Below, piece by piece: positions 9,801-34,157 of a stretch of 64,000 nucleotides of DNA (position 1 is its first letter; the number at the start of each line of letters is the position of its first letter). The position numbers and the translations under genes are program-made. The stretch lies in assembly GCA_029948255.1 (NCBI GenBank), contig JALIZF010001014.1:1-64000 (forward strand), in the 5' to 3' direction. This stretch comes from Telmatactis stephensoni. Its lineage: Eukaryota; Cnidaria; Anthozoa; Actiniaria; Isophelliidae. The notes below the pieces were generated by a model, which was given only the letters and a program-made list of their open reading frames with translations, ran no database searches and was not told where the DNA came from.

Positions 9801-12608
9801 TAAAACGGAGCGCTGATGGAGAACTGAATGGGAGTAAAATGAGCGCGCCGTCGACCTCAAGTTTATCAGTCACTCAAATTACTGTCACGAGTTATCGACG
9901 TAAAATATGGTCGCTTTACTTTACTTTACCTCAAATCAAAAACCTGCAGCATGTTATCAACTTAGTTGCGCAGAAAATCGTCGTTACAAATGGTTCTGTG
10001 TAAAATCAGCTTAATGGATACCGCATTAGTTTATTATTTACTAAGGGACCATTATGACTATTTATTTAAGACCTTATGTCGCATCAGGTGCAGCGTTAAC
10101 CATTTGTTATATATTTTCTAATAAAACCCACAACTTTACTCTCTGGCACATGTCTGTCAACTTCCTTTCACATGAGTACTTTTCATTTCTAACAAATTTG
10201 CATCATGTGGGTGTGAAGTTTGCTAAAACTGAGGATGACGTCTTTTCAACTTGTGAGTGAAGTGGTTCAGTGCCTTATAACTCAGTAAATAAGTCATCAG
10301 TCAGTCCCGAGACACGTTTACAGTATAATCGAGGCAGGCATCCTGCTTGCTATTGCCAGCAGAATGGTTCCTTTTTTGCCATCTTTTCTGTACGTATATA
10401 AACAATACTATGAAAACAGCTGCTTCCCTGTGGAACCAACTACCCGATGATCTTCGTTTTGAAACTAAAAGTTTTTTCCTTTAAGAAACAATTAATGACA
10501 TATTTATTCCAGAAATCATTTCAATAGTATATACTGATATACATGCTTATTTGGCAACAACGTTGCTCAAATAATGTCTATGAATTGAAACTTTTTAGCT
10601 ATCTTTGAGAGAAAATTTTCGTTGGCAACAACGTTTAAATGTCTAATAAGACGTCTAAGGTTGTTTTTGATTTTACTATAAGTTTATTTTACTATAATGT
10701 AAGGTTTTACCTTTTTTGGAATCACCGGCTTTTTGTACGTTCGGCGACGTTTTTTGTATATATATTATATATATAATATTTTTTAAGGATTTTTATAATT
10801 CTTATATTTTAGAACTTTATTTTATATTTCTTGTTTGATTGTTCGGCGCTTTAGAATACTGCAGATAGAGCGCTATATCAATAAAGTTTTTTTTTAAAAA
10901 CAAAATATCATCTTGAAAGCCGGAAAGGCTGCTGCAGTACGACATCAAACTGACTGAATGTATACATTATCTATTTACTTAAAATTTCAATGAACGAAGC
11001 TCATAAACACAGCACGCAAAGAAAATACAAAATATCTATTGGCTTCCCGATATTGTCTGCTTTTTTCTCTTTCTTTTCTTGATTCTTTTATTTAAGGCCC
11101 GGGCAAATGGTTTCAACATTGGGTTGAATTATGTTGAGTCGACTTTTGAATCGATTTTGAATGAATTTAAAGGGCCGGGGTGGGAACGGTTTCAATTTTG
11201 CTAGTCAACACGCGAGTCAAAAAATAGAATCAAATGCTGAAGGCGTTTGCCAGAGCCTTAAATAAAAGAAAGAGGAAAAAGCAGAGTACAATAGAAACGA
11301 ATAAATATAGAGAGGAGTAAAGTAATTGACAAAACACTTTAAGCCGTAGTTCGTTAGTGCCATTGTACTTTTCTGAAAAGATAAGTGATGAGTTTAGCTG
11401 AAACCCTTGCTAAACAAAGGTGGCAATGTCAAAATATATATAAAAATGACAAGTAATGAGCTGTTCATAATCATTAACTTAGAATTACACTGATAATTTT
11501 TCATAAACATTAACAGCTAAAAGTAAACAAAAAACAAAAAACTTCAAATTACGTGAAAAACCGGTCGAGTGTCAAAAGCTGTTTTATAAACGCGTGCATA
11601 GAACATAGCTGGATGCTCGCGTATTTACTACTATATTAACTCTAATTCTAAGTCAGTTTTTGATACGCGTTTCCAGTTCAGTTGCCATGATTCAAAAACA
11701 TGAGCGCGATATATTTAGTCATTAATGATATTCTGGTTCTTTAAGATGTTATATGGTCCTTGGACAGTCCAGTATTTACTAATTATTTTATTCTGTACTC
11801 TCATAGGATAGGGGTATATATTCAAGGAATAGCATTTTGTGCAACTAGGATCTTCATTGACTCACTTACCTCGTCTGTTGTAAGCCTGTTGCGCTCGATC
11901 TCGTGAGGTACTATTGTCCCTATCTATTTCTTTCAAACCATAGCTTAATATCCGCCTATTTTGTGCTCGTACTAAGAACAGAGTCCAAGTATTCAGAACA
12001 ATAAGTAGAATTAATGGGATACCAACATGAATCATTAAAATTGTCAAAGTGAATGCCCATGGACGCTCGCTCCATGATAATCCACAGTCCAAACCCTTTG
12101 GACTAAATTTGATCTCAAAAATGGAAGCACAGATGATGAAAAATAATGTGCCATGAATCCAAGGATATGCAATCATGAAGACTTTGACTTTTTGTCTCAT
12201 ACGATGGCTGTAATGCAGTGGATAGCCCAGAGCCAAGAAACGATCAACACTCAGCATTACTAGGGTAAAAACTGAAATGAAAAAAGATGAATACGATGCA
12301 AGTCCACCAACTGTGCATAGAGGTCCACCACTGCTGATAAGATCGACATTGATGACCGTCGCTAGCTGATAATTCAATGGAAAGGCAGCAGTCATAAAGT
12401 CAGCCATGGCAAGGCTCATGATCAACTTGTTGGCAAAACTAGAACGAAGGTATTCGTTTCTAATAAACGCCAAAATGAGCAGAAAGTTTCCACAGACACT
12501 CAACAGGATGATGATGGCCAAAGAAACTGATAGAGAGACTATCTCAACTTTTGAACGAAGATTTAATTCTTGCTCGCTTGAGTTACTTGTAATGTTCATT
12601 TTTCGCAT
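6875..12608 (-). CDS. GPCR B: class A rhodopsin-like receptor, two exons
   Basis: Class A receptor of 367 aa at the plasma membrane; ligand unknown. Exon 1 (11870-12608) encodes TM1-TM5 and ends at a consensus donor G|GTAAGT in phase 1. Exon 2 (6875-7239) follows tattttcag and encodes TM6, TM7 and a tail of about 50 residues. Marks seen: GN in TM1, LAMAD in TM2, Cys at the top of TM3 and C-G in ECL2 (LDCGLSW), V-D-R-F after TM3, Y-P-W in TM4, G-I-P in TM5, V-C-W-S-P-Y in TM6 and N-P-I-I-Y in TM7. The extracellular N-terminus has two possible sequons (NIT, NSS). Ser replaces Asp at 3.32 and His sits at 7.43, so neither an aminergic receptor nor an opsin is indicated. The 4.6-kb intron is at the same position and phase as in receptors A and C. 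Confidence 0.9.
7419..7817. mobile_element. MITE with ggcccc termini and TAA target duplication
   Basis: The element begins ggccccgtccac and ends gtaaacggggcc. It is flanked on both sides by TAA (7416-7418 and 7818-7820). Internal stretches such as cgtttcc, tgtaaacgct and gtgtggacgg also occur in inverse. Three-base TAA duplications and G/C-rich termini fit a PIF/Harbinger-type MITE (inference from family knowledge). Confidence 0.7.
8545..8880. repeat. AT-rich direct repeats split by a MITE
   Basis: A unit containing ttctcgttatcactattatc, then ttaaaagaaaccaactcgtgtcatttctattg, occurs about three times (8557, 8782 and 8860). The second junction is occupied by the MITE at 8629-8779. This looks like a small tandem duplication that partly post-dates or flanks that insertion. 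Confidence 0.7.
8629..8779. mobile_element. TA-flanked MITE, 151 bp
   Basis: The terminal inverted repeats gagtgattttcatcggac and gtccggtgaaaatcactc are flanked by TA on both sides (8627-8628 and 8780-8781). The interior holds a second inverted pair (ctaatagtc and gtctattag). The TA duplication fits the Tc1/mariner group. Confidence 0.85.
9080..9125 (+). mobile_element. Possible LINE 3' tail
   Basis: The string ctttaaataaagttgat with a following atctcatctc repeat resembles the 3' end at 28,725-28,745 (ctttaaataaagttgtt with an ATT repeat). Shared ends with a short tandem tail suggest 3' remnants of one non-LTR retrotransposon family. No coding part is visible here. Confidence 0.35.
9668..9745 (+). 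mobile_element. tRNA-derived SINE head
   Basis: An A-box-like stretch (tggcacagttggttagtgcg) is followed about 35 bp later by a B-box-like gttcgatctc. This is the internal RNA polymerase III promoter layout of a tRNA gene. The flanks and the folding are not those of an intact tRNA, so a SINE or tRNA relic is more likely. It differs from the SINE family at 46,683-46,864. Confidence 0.55.
10405..10900 (+). mobile_element. Degenerate non-LTR retrotransposon 3' end
   Basis: Around 10,410-10,500 the plus strand encodes A-A-S-L-W-N-Q-L-P-D-D-L-R and then, after a stop and frame change, K-Q-L-M-T-Y-L-F. This is the usual C-terminal WNxLP...LR...F...L motif of cnidarian and other LINE reverse transcriptases. 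An AT-rich 3' region follows, ending near gcgctatatcaataaag (10,870-10,886), a tail style also seen at 30,890-30,960. It is frameshifted and truncated. Confidence 0.6.
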
Positions 12609-13317
12609 CGGTAAACAACAGCTAAACCGTGAAAGCCATTAAAATGTTGTCGATGAATGAATCTGATTCCCCAATGTCACTCACGCCAAGTGGGAATAAC
12701 AAATCCCTGTGGAGTTTCAAATGCGAAGCCTTCTCTCATCAAGTCGTATTCAGATTGAGATTAAGTATTGTTAAAATATAGCAAAGTACTGTTACCTCTT
12801 GAGAAAATACATTAACTATATTGCCACTCAAGCGATTAGTTGCGTAAATACGTGTGTATCATTAGCCTTCAATTATTTCAGTTTCTCAGAATGGCTTAAC
12901 GTTTTTGAGTTAACGTTTGCGTGTGCCTCATTCGCTTGGAAAGTCTTAATTTAAGTATAATATCACGCTAATATTGCTACAATGTCATGTGAACTCCAAT
13001 TTTCCGGCTTCCTCTATAAACCAATCAGGGCCTTCCAAAATATTGTCCACCAATCAGATAAGCGTTAAATTATTGTTACGACACGGAACATATCAGCTGT
13101 GGAGTACGTGATGCTTTAGTCCTTACAGACCTTTCTCGTCTCCTGAGAACAGTGAGATTTCGATATATCCTAACAGCTGTCGCTTGTTTCCACTAGAGTC
13201 GAAGTGCAATTATGAATAACTATAGTGACTGTGTCCAGAGTAATTGAAAACTTTTTAGAGTGCTATGTCAAAGAGTAGGAGAACCCCCAGCTACAATTGA
13301 ATAAATGCTGGCAAGTC

Positions 13318-13552
13318 AAGAGAGTTTTGCGTAAAACGTAAATCAGTGGCCGATTTATTTTGACGTGAAACGTGATTTTAGGTCTTAGGACGCGTTAGCA
13401 AAACAAAAACAAAAAAGCCAAAAGAAAGGAAAAGAAAAAAGAAAGAAAGAAAAAGGAGGAAAATTCCGGATGTGACGCAGGCTATGACGCGTGAAATGAT
13501 CAAATATTTTTGCGTGATTTCATTTTGCAAAGGGGTATAAGGGACCCTCCTT
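13318..13552. mobile_element. AGGGTCCC-family MITE, diverged copy
   Basis: It shares gatttattttgacgtgaaac, atgacgcgtgaaatgatcaa, ttgcgtgatttcattttgc and the end ggggtataagggaccct with the copies at 55,050-55,259 and 56,405-56,597. A purine-rich insertion (aaagaaaggaaaag...) interrupts this copy. Confidence 0.75.
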
Positions 13553-14499
13553 TTTAATCTACAAAGGTTTCCCATAACTACAGATAACAAATTAATACAA
13601 AAAATAATAATGATACAAATGATAAAATAAATTTAACGGTAAAGTATTTTCGATGTAAACTGGGCACTGTTCTGACTTGAATTGGCTATAAAGTCAACAC
13701 AAGTGCCGTTTACACAGAAAACTCTATCCTTTTCTTAACAAAAGGTATAATCATCCTTGCCGTGATAGTCCATTTTCCATTTGCTAGAGCCTGCTGTGCT
13801 TTCGGGTAAAAGGCGCATTTCTACAGGGTTAATCTCTTTATATTTCAAGAGATCCATTCAAATCCATTTTGTTATTGCTCGTTGTGAACAATGTATGGTT
13901 TTCTCGCTGGTACTCTGGAATAATTTCGCGTTTGTTGTCTAATTTTAAAGCAGCGGTATAGTGAAACTCGAAAAAGGTCTATTGAAGTTCAGTTTCCTGC
14001 TTTGCCAGTTTTCGTTCCAGTGTAGTGGGGATTTCAAATTCAAACGTCACTTGCTGGGCCACTAGTGCACACCAACCAAGGTGATTGAAATCCTTAATCT
14101 ACTAAGTGACAGTAGAGATTTATCTAATTAACAAAATTGAGTGGGTCTTTATATTAATTTTTGCCCCAGTGAGATTGTTTTTGTTTCATTTCTCTCTCAA
14201 GCAATTAATGAATGTATATCCGATGTTTTCCATTAACACCGGCAGCTAAGAGCTACGAGTTGGATCCCCAACTGATGTTTTTTAAACAACTGTGAACTAG
14301 CTTGTGCCGTATCTATGGAAACATACATGATGTATCATGAAATAACTCACGGCCATTATTTTCTAACTTTTCATTCAAACGCCACAGTCGTTCCGACGGC
14401 TTCTGAGTCTAATCTCCTATTTTGAAAATTAAAATAAATAAACAAAATCACTCAACTAGTCTCGCAACATTAGGGTCAGCGGTTGTCCCCAAAACAAAG

Positions 14500-14521
14500 A
14501 TGGCTGCCCGAACGATGAAAG
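14500..14521 (+). promoter_or_regulatory. Possible YY1-type initiator and short first exon
   Basis: The context caaagatggctgcccg matches the AAGATGGC core of the YY1 element found at many animal start sites. The frame reads M-A-A-R-T-M-K and then G|GTTAGT, a usable donor. No downstream exon of matching phase was identified; an alternative 5' exon for the Grb2-like gene D is possible but unproven. Confidence 0.2.
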
Positions 14522-14655
14522 GTTAGTAAATAAATTAAATCTGAAAATAGAGCTGATATAAAGTTTCGTTGTCAGTTTTTTTCTTGAAATTTATTATCTA
14601 CAAGGTCCAATTTGGGGTCCAGATGGTGATCCAGACTGACAGGGTCCAGAAAAGG

Positions 14656-14681
14656 GGTGGGGGGGGGGGGGGGGGGTGGGG
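14656..14681. repeat. Poly-G tract
   Basis: An almost pure run of G of about 25 bases is interrupted by single T residues. Confidence 0.95.
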
Positions 14682-15837
14682 TTCAGAATCTGGGGTGCAC
14701 ATTTTGTTGACACCCTTTCAGGGTGGCAAGAGTGCTAATGAGCCCGCCATACATTCTCTGTAAAATTTAGAGTTTTTAAAACCGCATCAGGCAAAAAGTA
14801 TTGTTTGTGTCAAGTTCAAATTTCCAAGGAAACCTAATTTGGCCATTTTTATTTGGTTGAAAAGAGAAATGCCTATGCTAATGAGCAAAAATTGTAAACA
14901 AAATCCGCATAAAAGCCCATACATACGAATATACCTTGAGTGCTACCCGACAGTTTTGTTTCAGTCAAATTGATAATCGTAACGCAAAACTAAAATAAAG
15001 GCACTGTTAAATGATGCAATTTCTTTCTGCACTAGTTGTCTCGCATTGGCGTTGCAATACGAGTTTAGTTGCACGAACAATTGTAGGGTTGTTACATGGT
15101 GCCGTAAAACGTGGCTGCAATATATCGTTTTCTCGCAATGATTTTGCAATATGCGGGGTGTGTTATACGCTGCAGTGGTTCGTGAAACTTTTTTCTCAAT
15201 ACCTAGCAAATCAATAACAAGCTTTTGATTTCATACTTGCAATCCAGCTTTCAAGCATTTTTGCTTTTCAGTTATTTCAGTTGGAAGTTGGTACCCCCAA
15301 ATATTTGGTTCAAAGTCCTGACACCATGTTGTAGGTATGCAATGCAAAGCTCGCCATGTTGAAGAGACTGTAATTTATTCTTACGTCATGTATGCATACA
15401 TTATAACACCCCCAAATATTTAATTGTCTATATTAATGTTAAACATTTAGAAAAATGAGTTACAATAAAGTTTGTTGAGCTGTTGTTCTGTTCCACTGCG
15501 AGACGAGTTGTAGAAAAACGCGTACGTACACCGTGCCAACAGCGTCTTAACACACAAAGTGATCTGGTGCGCATAAAACTAACGTTGGTACGTAACTGTT
15601 AACGTCGGACTTTCAGTCAAGTTATACCACTGTTAGTAACGTTTGACGTCAGCAGTTACGTCCGACGTTACGTTTTATTCAACTGGACCCGTAGTCCAGG
15701 GACGTCATGTACCTCTCCATGTGTACCAACGATTTCATGAACATGGATGTTACTGGGACAGAATTTTATCCGTACGTGCGCGCAACCTGTTTATTGCGTA
15801 CAATACAAACAAGACCGAATTGTCCCTTAAGCCCGCT

Positions 15838-16014
15838 CCACGTTGAGAAACTGTGTGAGGAAAATGCTACGTGAGGCGCTTTTCTCACCGTGTGCTCTTT
15901 TACCTGCTCTATTTTTGGCCTCGCGTAGCCAAAGATGCAACGTTTTTGGCGAGAAATCGACCGAGCTGCCACCGCCTCGGTGGCAGTTTACTCACCTAGT
16001 TTCTCAACGTGTGC
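15838..16014. repeat. Foldback element, about 175 bp
   Basis: The ends cacgttgagaaactgtgtgag and ctcacctagtttctcaacgtg are inverted. Inner segments gaggcgcttttctc and ttggcgagaa, and the central gcctcgcg stretch, give partial pairing. This is MITE-like. Confidence 0.65.
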
Positions 16015-16556
16015 GGTTTTACTGACAAGTCTCCACTTCATGTCCTTCCAACATGTCCTCTAGTGTAGCTTTGCGCCAGTGCTAATTTTTAGTGATAATG
16101 GGCGTAAGAACTAGACTGAACTCTCTATTGCTCTACGGCAATTACATTTCAATTTTCCCACATTAGAATATCTGGGTTTTCAGATTGACAATATATCAAC
16201 CTATTGGTAACATATTTTCAATTCAAAAGACAATGTGCAAAAGCTCTGTTTTGATTCTTTTGTACTAATAAGTCTCGTCCAATCATAAGAGCGCTAAACA
16301 ATAGCAACTGAGACGTTTTCAATTTGCCGTATTCTCCATTTAGAAAGTTTTATATCAAAACTCAGGAAAGCTTTTATGAAAAGGGATTCAGATTTTCATA
16401 AAAAGAGAACTAACTTTTGAAATTATGGCAAATTTTCGTATTTTTTACAAATGAGGTGGACGATTTACTATCACAATGAACACCTTTCATTCCTTGCCGT
16501 TTGCTTGCCTATTCTTAGGGCCTGATCGGGATTATATGAGACGGGCTGGCCCGGTT

Positions 16557-16868
16557 AAGCGGGTTGACTTCTTTTGTTTTCTTTTTCCTTGGAGCCACAA
16601 AACAAAAGAAGTCAGCCCGGTTCACATGGACGACTTTCAAAAATGGCGACCTAGTACATGAGAACGAGGCCACAAAGGCCTTACCAGAAAATAAGCATGG
16701 CGACACTTCTATTGTTATCAAAGACGATGTGTTCCTCTTTCTTTTAAAATACCCCTTTTCTGTGCATTTTACAGGATGTACTTAGACTCATTTGATGCCA
16801 TAATGATTTTGGAGGCCTTTCTGGCCTCGTTCTCGTGAACAATGAGCCCGCCATTTTTGAAGGTCGTA
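16557..16868. repeat. Two adjacent foldbacks
   Basis: A short hairpin at 16,557-16,625 pairs aagcgggttgacttcttttg with caaaagaagtcagcccgg. Next to it, 16,631-16,868 has inverted ends (cgactttcaaaaatggcg and cgccatttttgaaggtcg) and an inner pair around gagaacgaggccacaaagg / cctttctggcctcgttctc. It lies 120 bp upstream of the gene D start codon. Confidence 0.75.
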
Positions 16869-16988
16869 TTAATATTCAAATTTATGGTAATAGGTATAAT
16901 CAGATGCATGCCAAGATGTGAACTAATGAGGCATTTACGTCTTGAAGCCGGTCCTCTTGCAGGGTGACTCTTAGTGACTTTTACAAGT

Positions 16989-25557
<8,569 letters not shown>

Positions 25558-25717
25558 TTATATTACACGATTTGATACAAAAACATTTATGAGATTTGGA
25601 AAGGCATCTATAGTCATATCATACCTTCGTCAAAGTAAGATTTCTTGAATTTCTATTGAAATATAATCTCTACGAAATAATCTGTTGATACTGTAATTAG
25701 CTTCGCAGGTTGAAATT

Positions 25718-25723
25718 AATAAA
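25718..25723 (+). terminator. Poly(A) signal of Grb2-like D
   Basis: AATAAA lies 161 bp after the TAA stop of gene D. Confidence 0.65.
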
Positions 25724-25935
25724 CATTATTTCATAGGAAATAGTTCGAGTTATTGTACATGTACAGGTGCGGGGAAAACGTGGCCATTGGCACAGTTTGT
25801 GCTCCCTCCCCTTGCCCCTACCCCTCCCTCCCAGCATTTGGTCCGAAAATCACCTTCTTGGTCTGAAAAAGGGTGGTAAAGATATCACATTTTCTGGTCT
25901 AAATGAATAAGAATTTCGTCAAGAGTGCAGGGCAT

Positions 25936-26094
25936 GGGTGGCAGGGGTGGCGTAGTGGTTAAGCCATTCGCCTCTCACCTATGTGGTCCGCAAGTGAGTG
26001 GGGCAAGATCAAAAAATCAAATCTTTTTGTTTATCCTCGGATTTCAGAGTAGCAAATACTGCTAATCAGATATTTTTTGATCTTGCCCCACTCA
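25936..26094 (+). mobile_element. SINE head interrupted by a hairpin
   Basis: The tRNA-like head ggggtggcgtagtggttaag, then gccattcgcctctcacc and tgtggtcc, matches the head of the SINE at 46,683-46,864, but it stops at tggtccg. Immediately after, gagtggggcaagatcaaaa and ttttgatcttgccccactc form a roughly 100-bp hairpin, apparently inserted at or replacing the SINE body. Confidence 0.6.
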
Positions 26095-26390
26095 TATTTT
26101 TTCAGCTCGTCGCCAAGTGTTGTTTTAGTCGAAAAACGTTAAAAATGCAAAGTTTTTTTTCGACTTCGTCTCTCGTGTTGCGTTCTTCTGCTCGTCAGAA
26201 TACTAAAATGACTCGTAAAATGCACATCTACTTACTTCATTACATAGCTTTCACTGTCAATCTAAATCTGAATATTATGTACATGTTTAATTAATCTGCA
26301 AAGGTTGCCCATCTACTTTTTACAGCTCTTTTTACAATTTTGAAAAGGAAGGATGATTGACGTGAGAGCTGGCAGCCGACAGACTAGGTA

Positions 26391-26985
26391 TGCTAGATGG
26401 TTCTTTGATAAAGCTGTTTGATAAAGGCTTTGCCCATCTGTCCTCCACCCAGGATGGTGATAGTGGGGACGCTCTGTCGGCTAATTTCTTCTTCAACTAA
26501 ATTGCCCTATCGCATAATGACGTCACAGTATGTTTACATTGGGGATAGATGCTAAGAAACAGTGGAAATCGGGACCTATTAATATTCCTTTTCGAAAGTA
26601 GAACTTCAATGTATCGAGTTTTGATATATATCATATATCATGTATCAGTGATTGCTCATCTGCATTTTATTTGATATGCAATTCACTCTGATCCCCTTTG
26701 GCGACCATAATCCTTAGCGTCAAAACAATAAAATGTTTTGGTGTGACGTAATTATGCGATAGGGCAATTGCCAAATCTGCCAAATGCTTGCAGCTGATTC
26801 TGCGAGGAGGAGCATCATGGGGCAGACTAGAGACTAGGCTGCCTGGCTGATTTGTCTTATTAATAAAATGTATGGATAATCTGTCTAACGCTTTATTTAT
26901 ATTATCGGAAATATTTACAAATTTGTCGCTGCAAAATGGGCTACCTGTGTAAGTCTCCTCCAAAAAAGGTAGGATTACAAAATCT
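26391..26985 (-). pseudogene. Broken Rossmann-fold gene fragment (P5CR/NOXRED1-like) with a MITE inside
   Basis: On the minus strand, 26,504-26,394 reads E-E-E-I-S-R-Q-S-V-P and then T-I-T-I-L-G-G-G-Q-M-G-K-A-F-I. This is a beta-strand plus Gly-rich loop typical of NADP-binding Rossmann folds of the pyrroline-5-carboxylate reductase/NOXRED1 type. It ends at an in-frame TAG after Q-R-T-I. Upstream on that strand, 26,770-26,985 is open and protein-like (S-D-N-I-N-K-A-L-D-R-L-S..., P-P-R-R-I-S-C-K-H-L-A-D-L-A-I-A). A MITE separates the two pieces, with AATT on each side, and they are out of frame across the empty site. I read this as a decayed 5' part of a gene, though an intron carrying the MITE is possible (aatttag precedes the second piece). 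It lies head-to-head with Grb2-like E. Confidence 0.4.
26504..26767. mobile_element. MITE with gccctatcgcataat ends
   Basis: The ends gccctatcgcataatgacgtcac and gtgacgtaattatgcgatagggc are inverted copies, about 264 bp apart. AATT-type sequence is seen at both junctions. The element interrupts the Rossmann-fold gene fragment. Confidence 0.75.
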
Positions 26986-27112
26986 AGCCCAGTCCCTCAC
27001 GGCAAGCCGGGGGTGGAAATATTCAATATTGTCGTTGCCTATCGGCAGTAATCGTGCTGATAGTGATTTTTAACCAATTGATCGGCCCTAAAATACTCAA
27101 ACATACTCTAAC

Positions 27113-31958
<4,846 letters not shown>

Positions 31959-32290
31959 TGAAACCGTGCATCACGACAAACTATTAAAAAGATCTCTGGA
32001 AACATTTAGTGCCCAAGGAGAGAGTTTTGTATTAAAATGTATTTTGCTACATGTGTATGACAAAATTAATCAAAGACATAGCAACAATAATTATATAATT
32101 TACTTATCATTTAATTTACTTATCAGATAGACTAATAGATTGATACTAAGATATTAGATAAATGAATTAGTAAAAATGTGTGGCAAAGATTTTTTTGACA
32201 TTTTTAAATCTGTTTTTTAAGCAAGTAGCGCTGAGGTATTTCACTGTTCTCTAGCTGTGTTTGTCATTTTTCATACTCTGGCATATTTGA

Positions 32291-32296
32291 AATAAA
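32291..32296 (+). terminator. Poly(A) signal of Grb2-like E
   Basis: AATAAA lies 333 bp after the stop of gene E, the first perfect match downstream. Confidence 0.5.
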
Positions 32297-33269
32297 TGAA
32301 AAAATTGGGGTTCATGAGTAGAATGCTACATGAAAGGGAGTCACCAATGGCTTGAAGACTTGGGCATGAATGCTCAGCTAAACAAATTGAAGTTACAATC
32401 TCATTAAAGCATCACTGACAGCATTTTGCTTGCCTGTCAAATTGCACTCGAAACCCATATGCCTGGTAAGAATATGTTAGGCCCTTGACGTCTCTGTTTC
32501 ATGATACTCAACCCTAATTATATTTGATGGCTACCAAAGGTGTGCTGCTTGTATTTAGTCCAAGTTTTGTACATTTACTAAAATAAGTAGTTATATAGCT
32601 CCAACAGCCATTAGGGATAACTGTTGTCGGTAGTTATACTGGGACTTTTTGAAACTCTTTCATTTGAAAAAAGTGATTTAAAGTATAAAACCCACTGTGC
32701 TACAACCTCTTTATTTAGTTCTCTAAATTGTCTTATTACAGTAAGACCATTAAGAATTGTGTTTGACTGGATAAGATGTGTTGAAACAATGCTAAATAAC
32801 CAGTAGTCATTGTTAAAATTGAACACAGCTAAGGTTAAAACTCTTGTGTAAACACAGTCTAAACGTTATCCACTAGTTACTTGTTAAGACTGTTTCACAA
32901 TAGTGTGACATAAACACAAGCAATATGAATTCCTCATGCCAAAAGCTGTGCAGAGCTTGTCTTTTTTCATGCCTGTTTGTTAGATGTGATCCTGAGTCTT
33001 CTAGGAAACATGAAGAGGGTGACTCCGGGGATATACCCCCCTCCCCCTCCCCCTTCCACTTCCCCACCCACCTTCAATATTTCTTGAGAGCAATATGTAT
33101 TTTTTTGTATAAATTTACAAGCTCAAATGAGAAGTACCAGTATCTACTGCACTTAATTAGCCCCCACCCCTCCCCCCTTAAGACTACACTACATGGTCCC
33201 TGTGTTACCCGCTTGTGTAGTGTGAATAAGGCCTTATAGTAAAATAGTAAAAAACAGAGATGATTAATG

Positions 33270-33513
33270 CATAGCTGCCAACCCCCGCCGCTTTCGTATC
33301 TGGAGATCACCATTTTTTCCTTAGAATTGGGTCGATTTTCACGCTCAGTGGGGTGGGGTGGGGGGGGGGGGGGGGAGAAAGGAGACTCAAAGTGGGACAA
33401 AACGTACTCGAGGCTATTTCAGTTCATTAAAATGGCCGCGATTTTAGGATTCGAGCGATTATCCGGGAGATTTCTGGAGACTCCCGGATTATCCGGGAGG
33501 GTTGGCAGTTATG
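33270..33513. mobile_element. MITE with catagctgccaac ends
   Basis: The ends catagctgccaaccccc and gggagggttggcagttatg are inverted and flanked by TTAATG on both sides. Inner ctggagactcccggattatc and atccgggag form a second hairpin. A poly-G run (33,357-33,375) lies inside. Confidence 0.8.
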
Positions 33514-33900
33514 TTAATGGCATAGATGCGGTCAAATACATAACTATTTACTAATGTTCAACAAATGATATTTCTCACATACACATATAGTGTATATTTG
33601 TAAAGGCCTATCTATTTGCTAAGACAAAGGCTACACTCTGCACTGAATGTTAATCACTAACTTATATGAAATTGTAGATAATGAATATAATGTTGATTTT
33701 ATTGCTAATTTGCTTTGCTCACACTAGTTGATCGCTCACTATATTTTAACTCTCACCCGTATTTGTTTATTAATCAGACAAAAAGGTATATTTTAGAGGC
33801 TTTGTAATTAAGTTACTAGCGTGTTTATTACTTTTTATAATTAAAGTCATGTGCATATAACTTAATTCTATGTTCTGTTCTCTTTAAAAATTTACTAATA

Positions 33901-34157
33901 CAGTCATTCTCAAAAAGGTTGTCCAGATGAAAAAAGACGTTTAGTCGTTAATAATAAACTCATTTGCATATATCAGATTTTCAGTTTCTCGCAGGAATTT
34001 CAATTCAAAATACCAAAGTACATATCATATATTGTGTATAATGGATTGTAGTTTTGTAGCTAAAGTTAAAATTCTTGCCAGAAAATTGAAAATGGGATAT
34101 ATGCAAATATGTTTATTAAAGTCTTTTCATCTGGACAACCTTTTCGAGAATGACTGT
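33901..34157. mobile_element. MITE with cagtcattctcaaaaagg ends
   Basis: The left cagtcattctcaaaaaggtt, then gtccagatgaaaa, and the right ttttcatctggac, then aaccttttcgagaatgactg, are inverted copies. Inner arms (gcatatatcagattttc region and gggatatatgcaaata) also pair. Confidence 0.8.

Larger units (their letters stand above)
7240..11869 (-). other. Intron of GPCR B
   Basis: The 4630-bp intron holds several repeats listed separately: a GGCCCC foldback, an in-phase microsatellite-like block with a TA-flanked MITE, a tRNA-derived SINE and a LINE 3' remnant. No extra exon with matching phase was recognised. Confidence 0.75.
12609..16988. other. Intergenic region between GPCR B and Grb2-like D
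   Basis: No complete gene is supported. Listed separately are an AGGGTCCC-family repeat copy, a poly-G run, a possible YY1-type promoter/first exon and two foldbacks. The parts 12,650-13,310 and 13,560-14,450 show nothing beyond AT-rich sequence. Confidence 0.6.
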
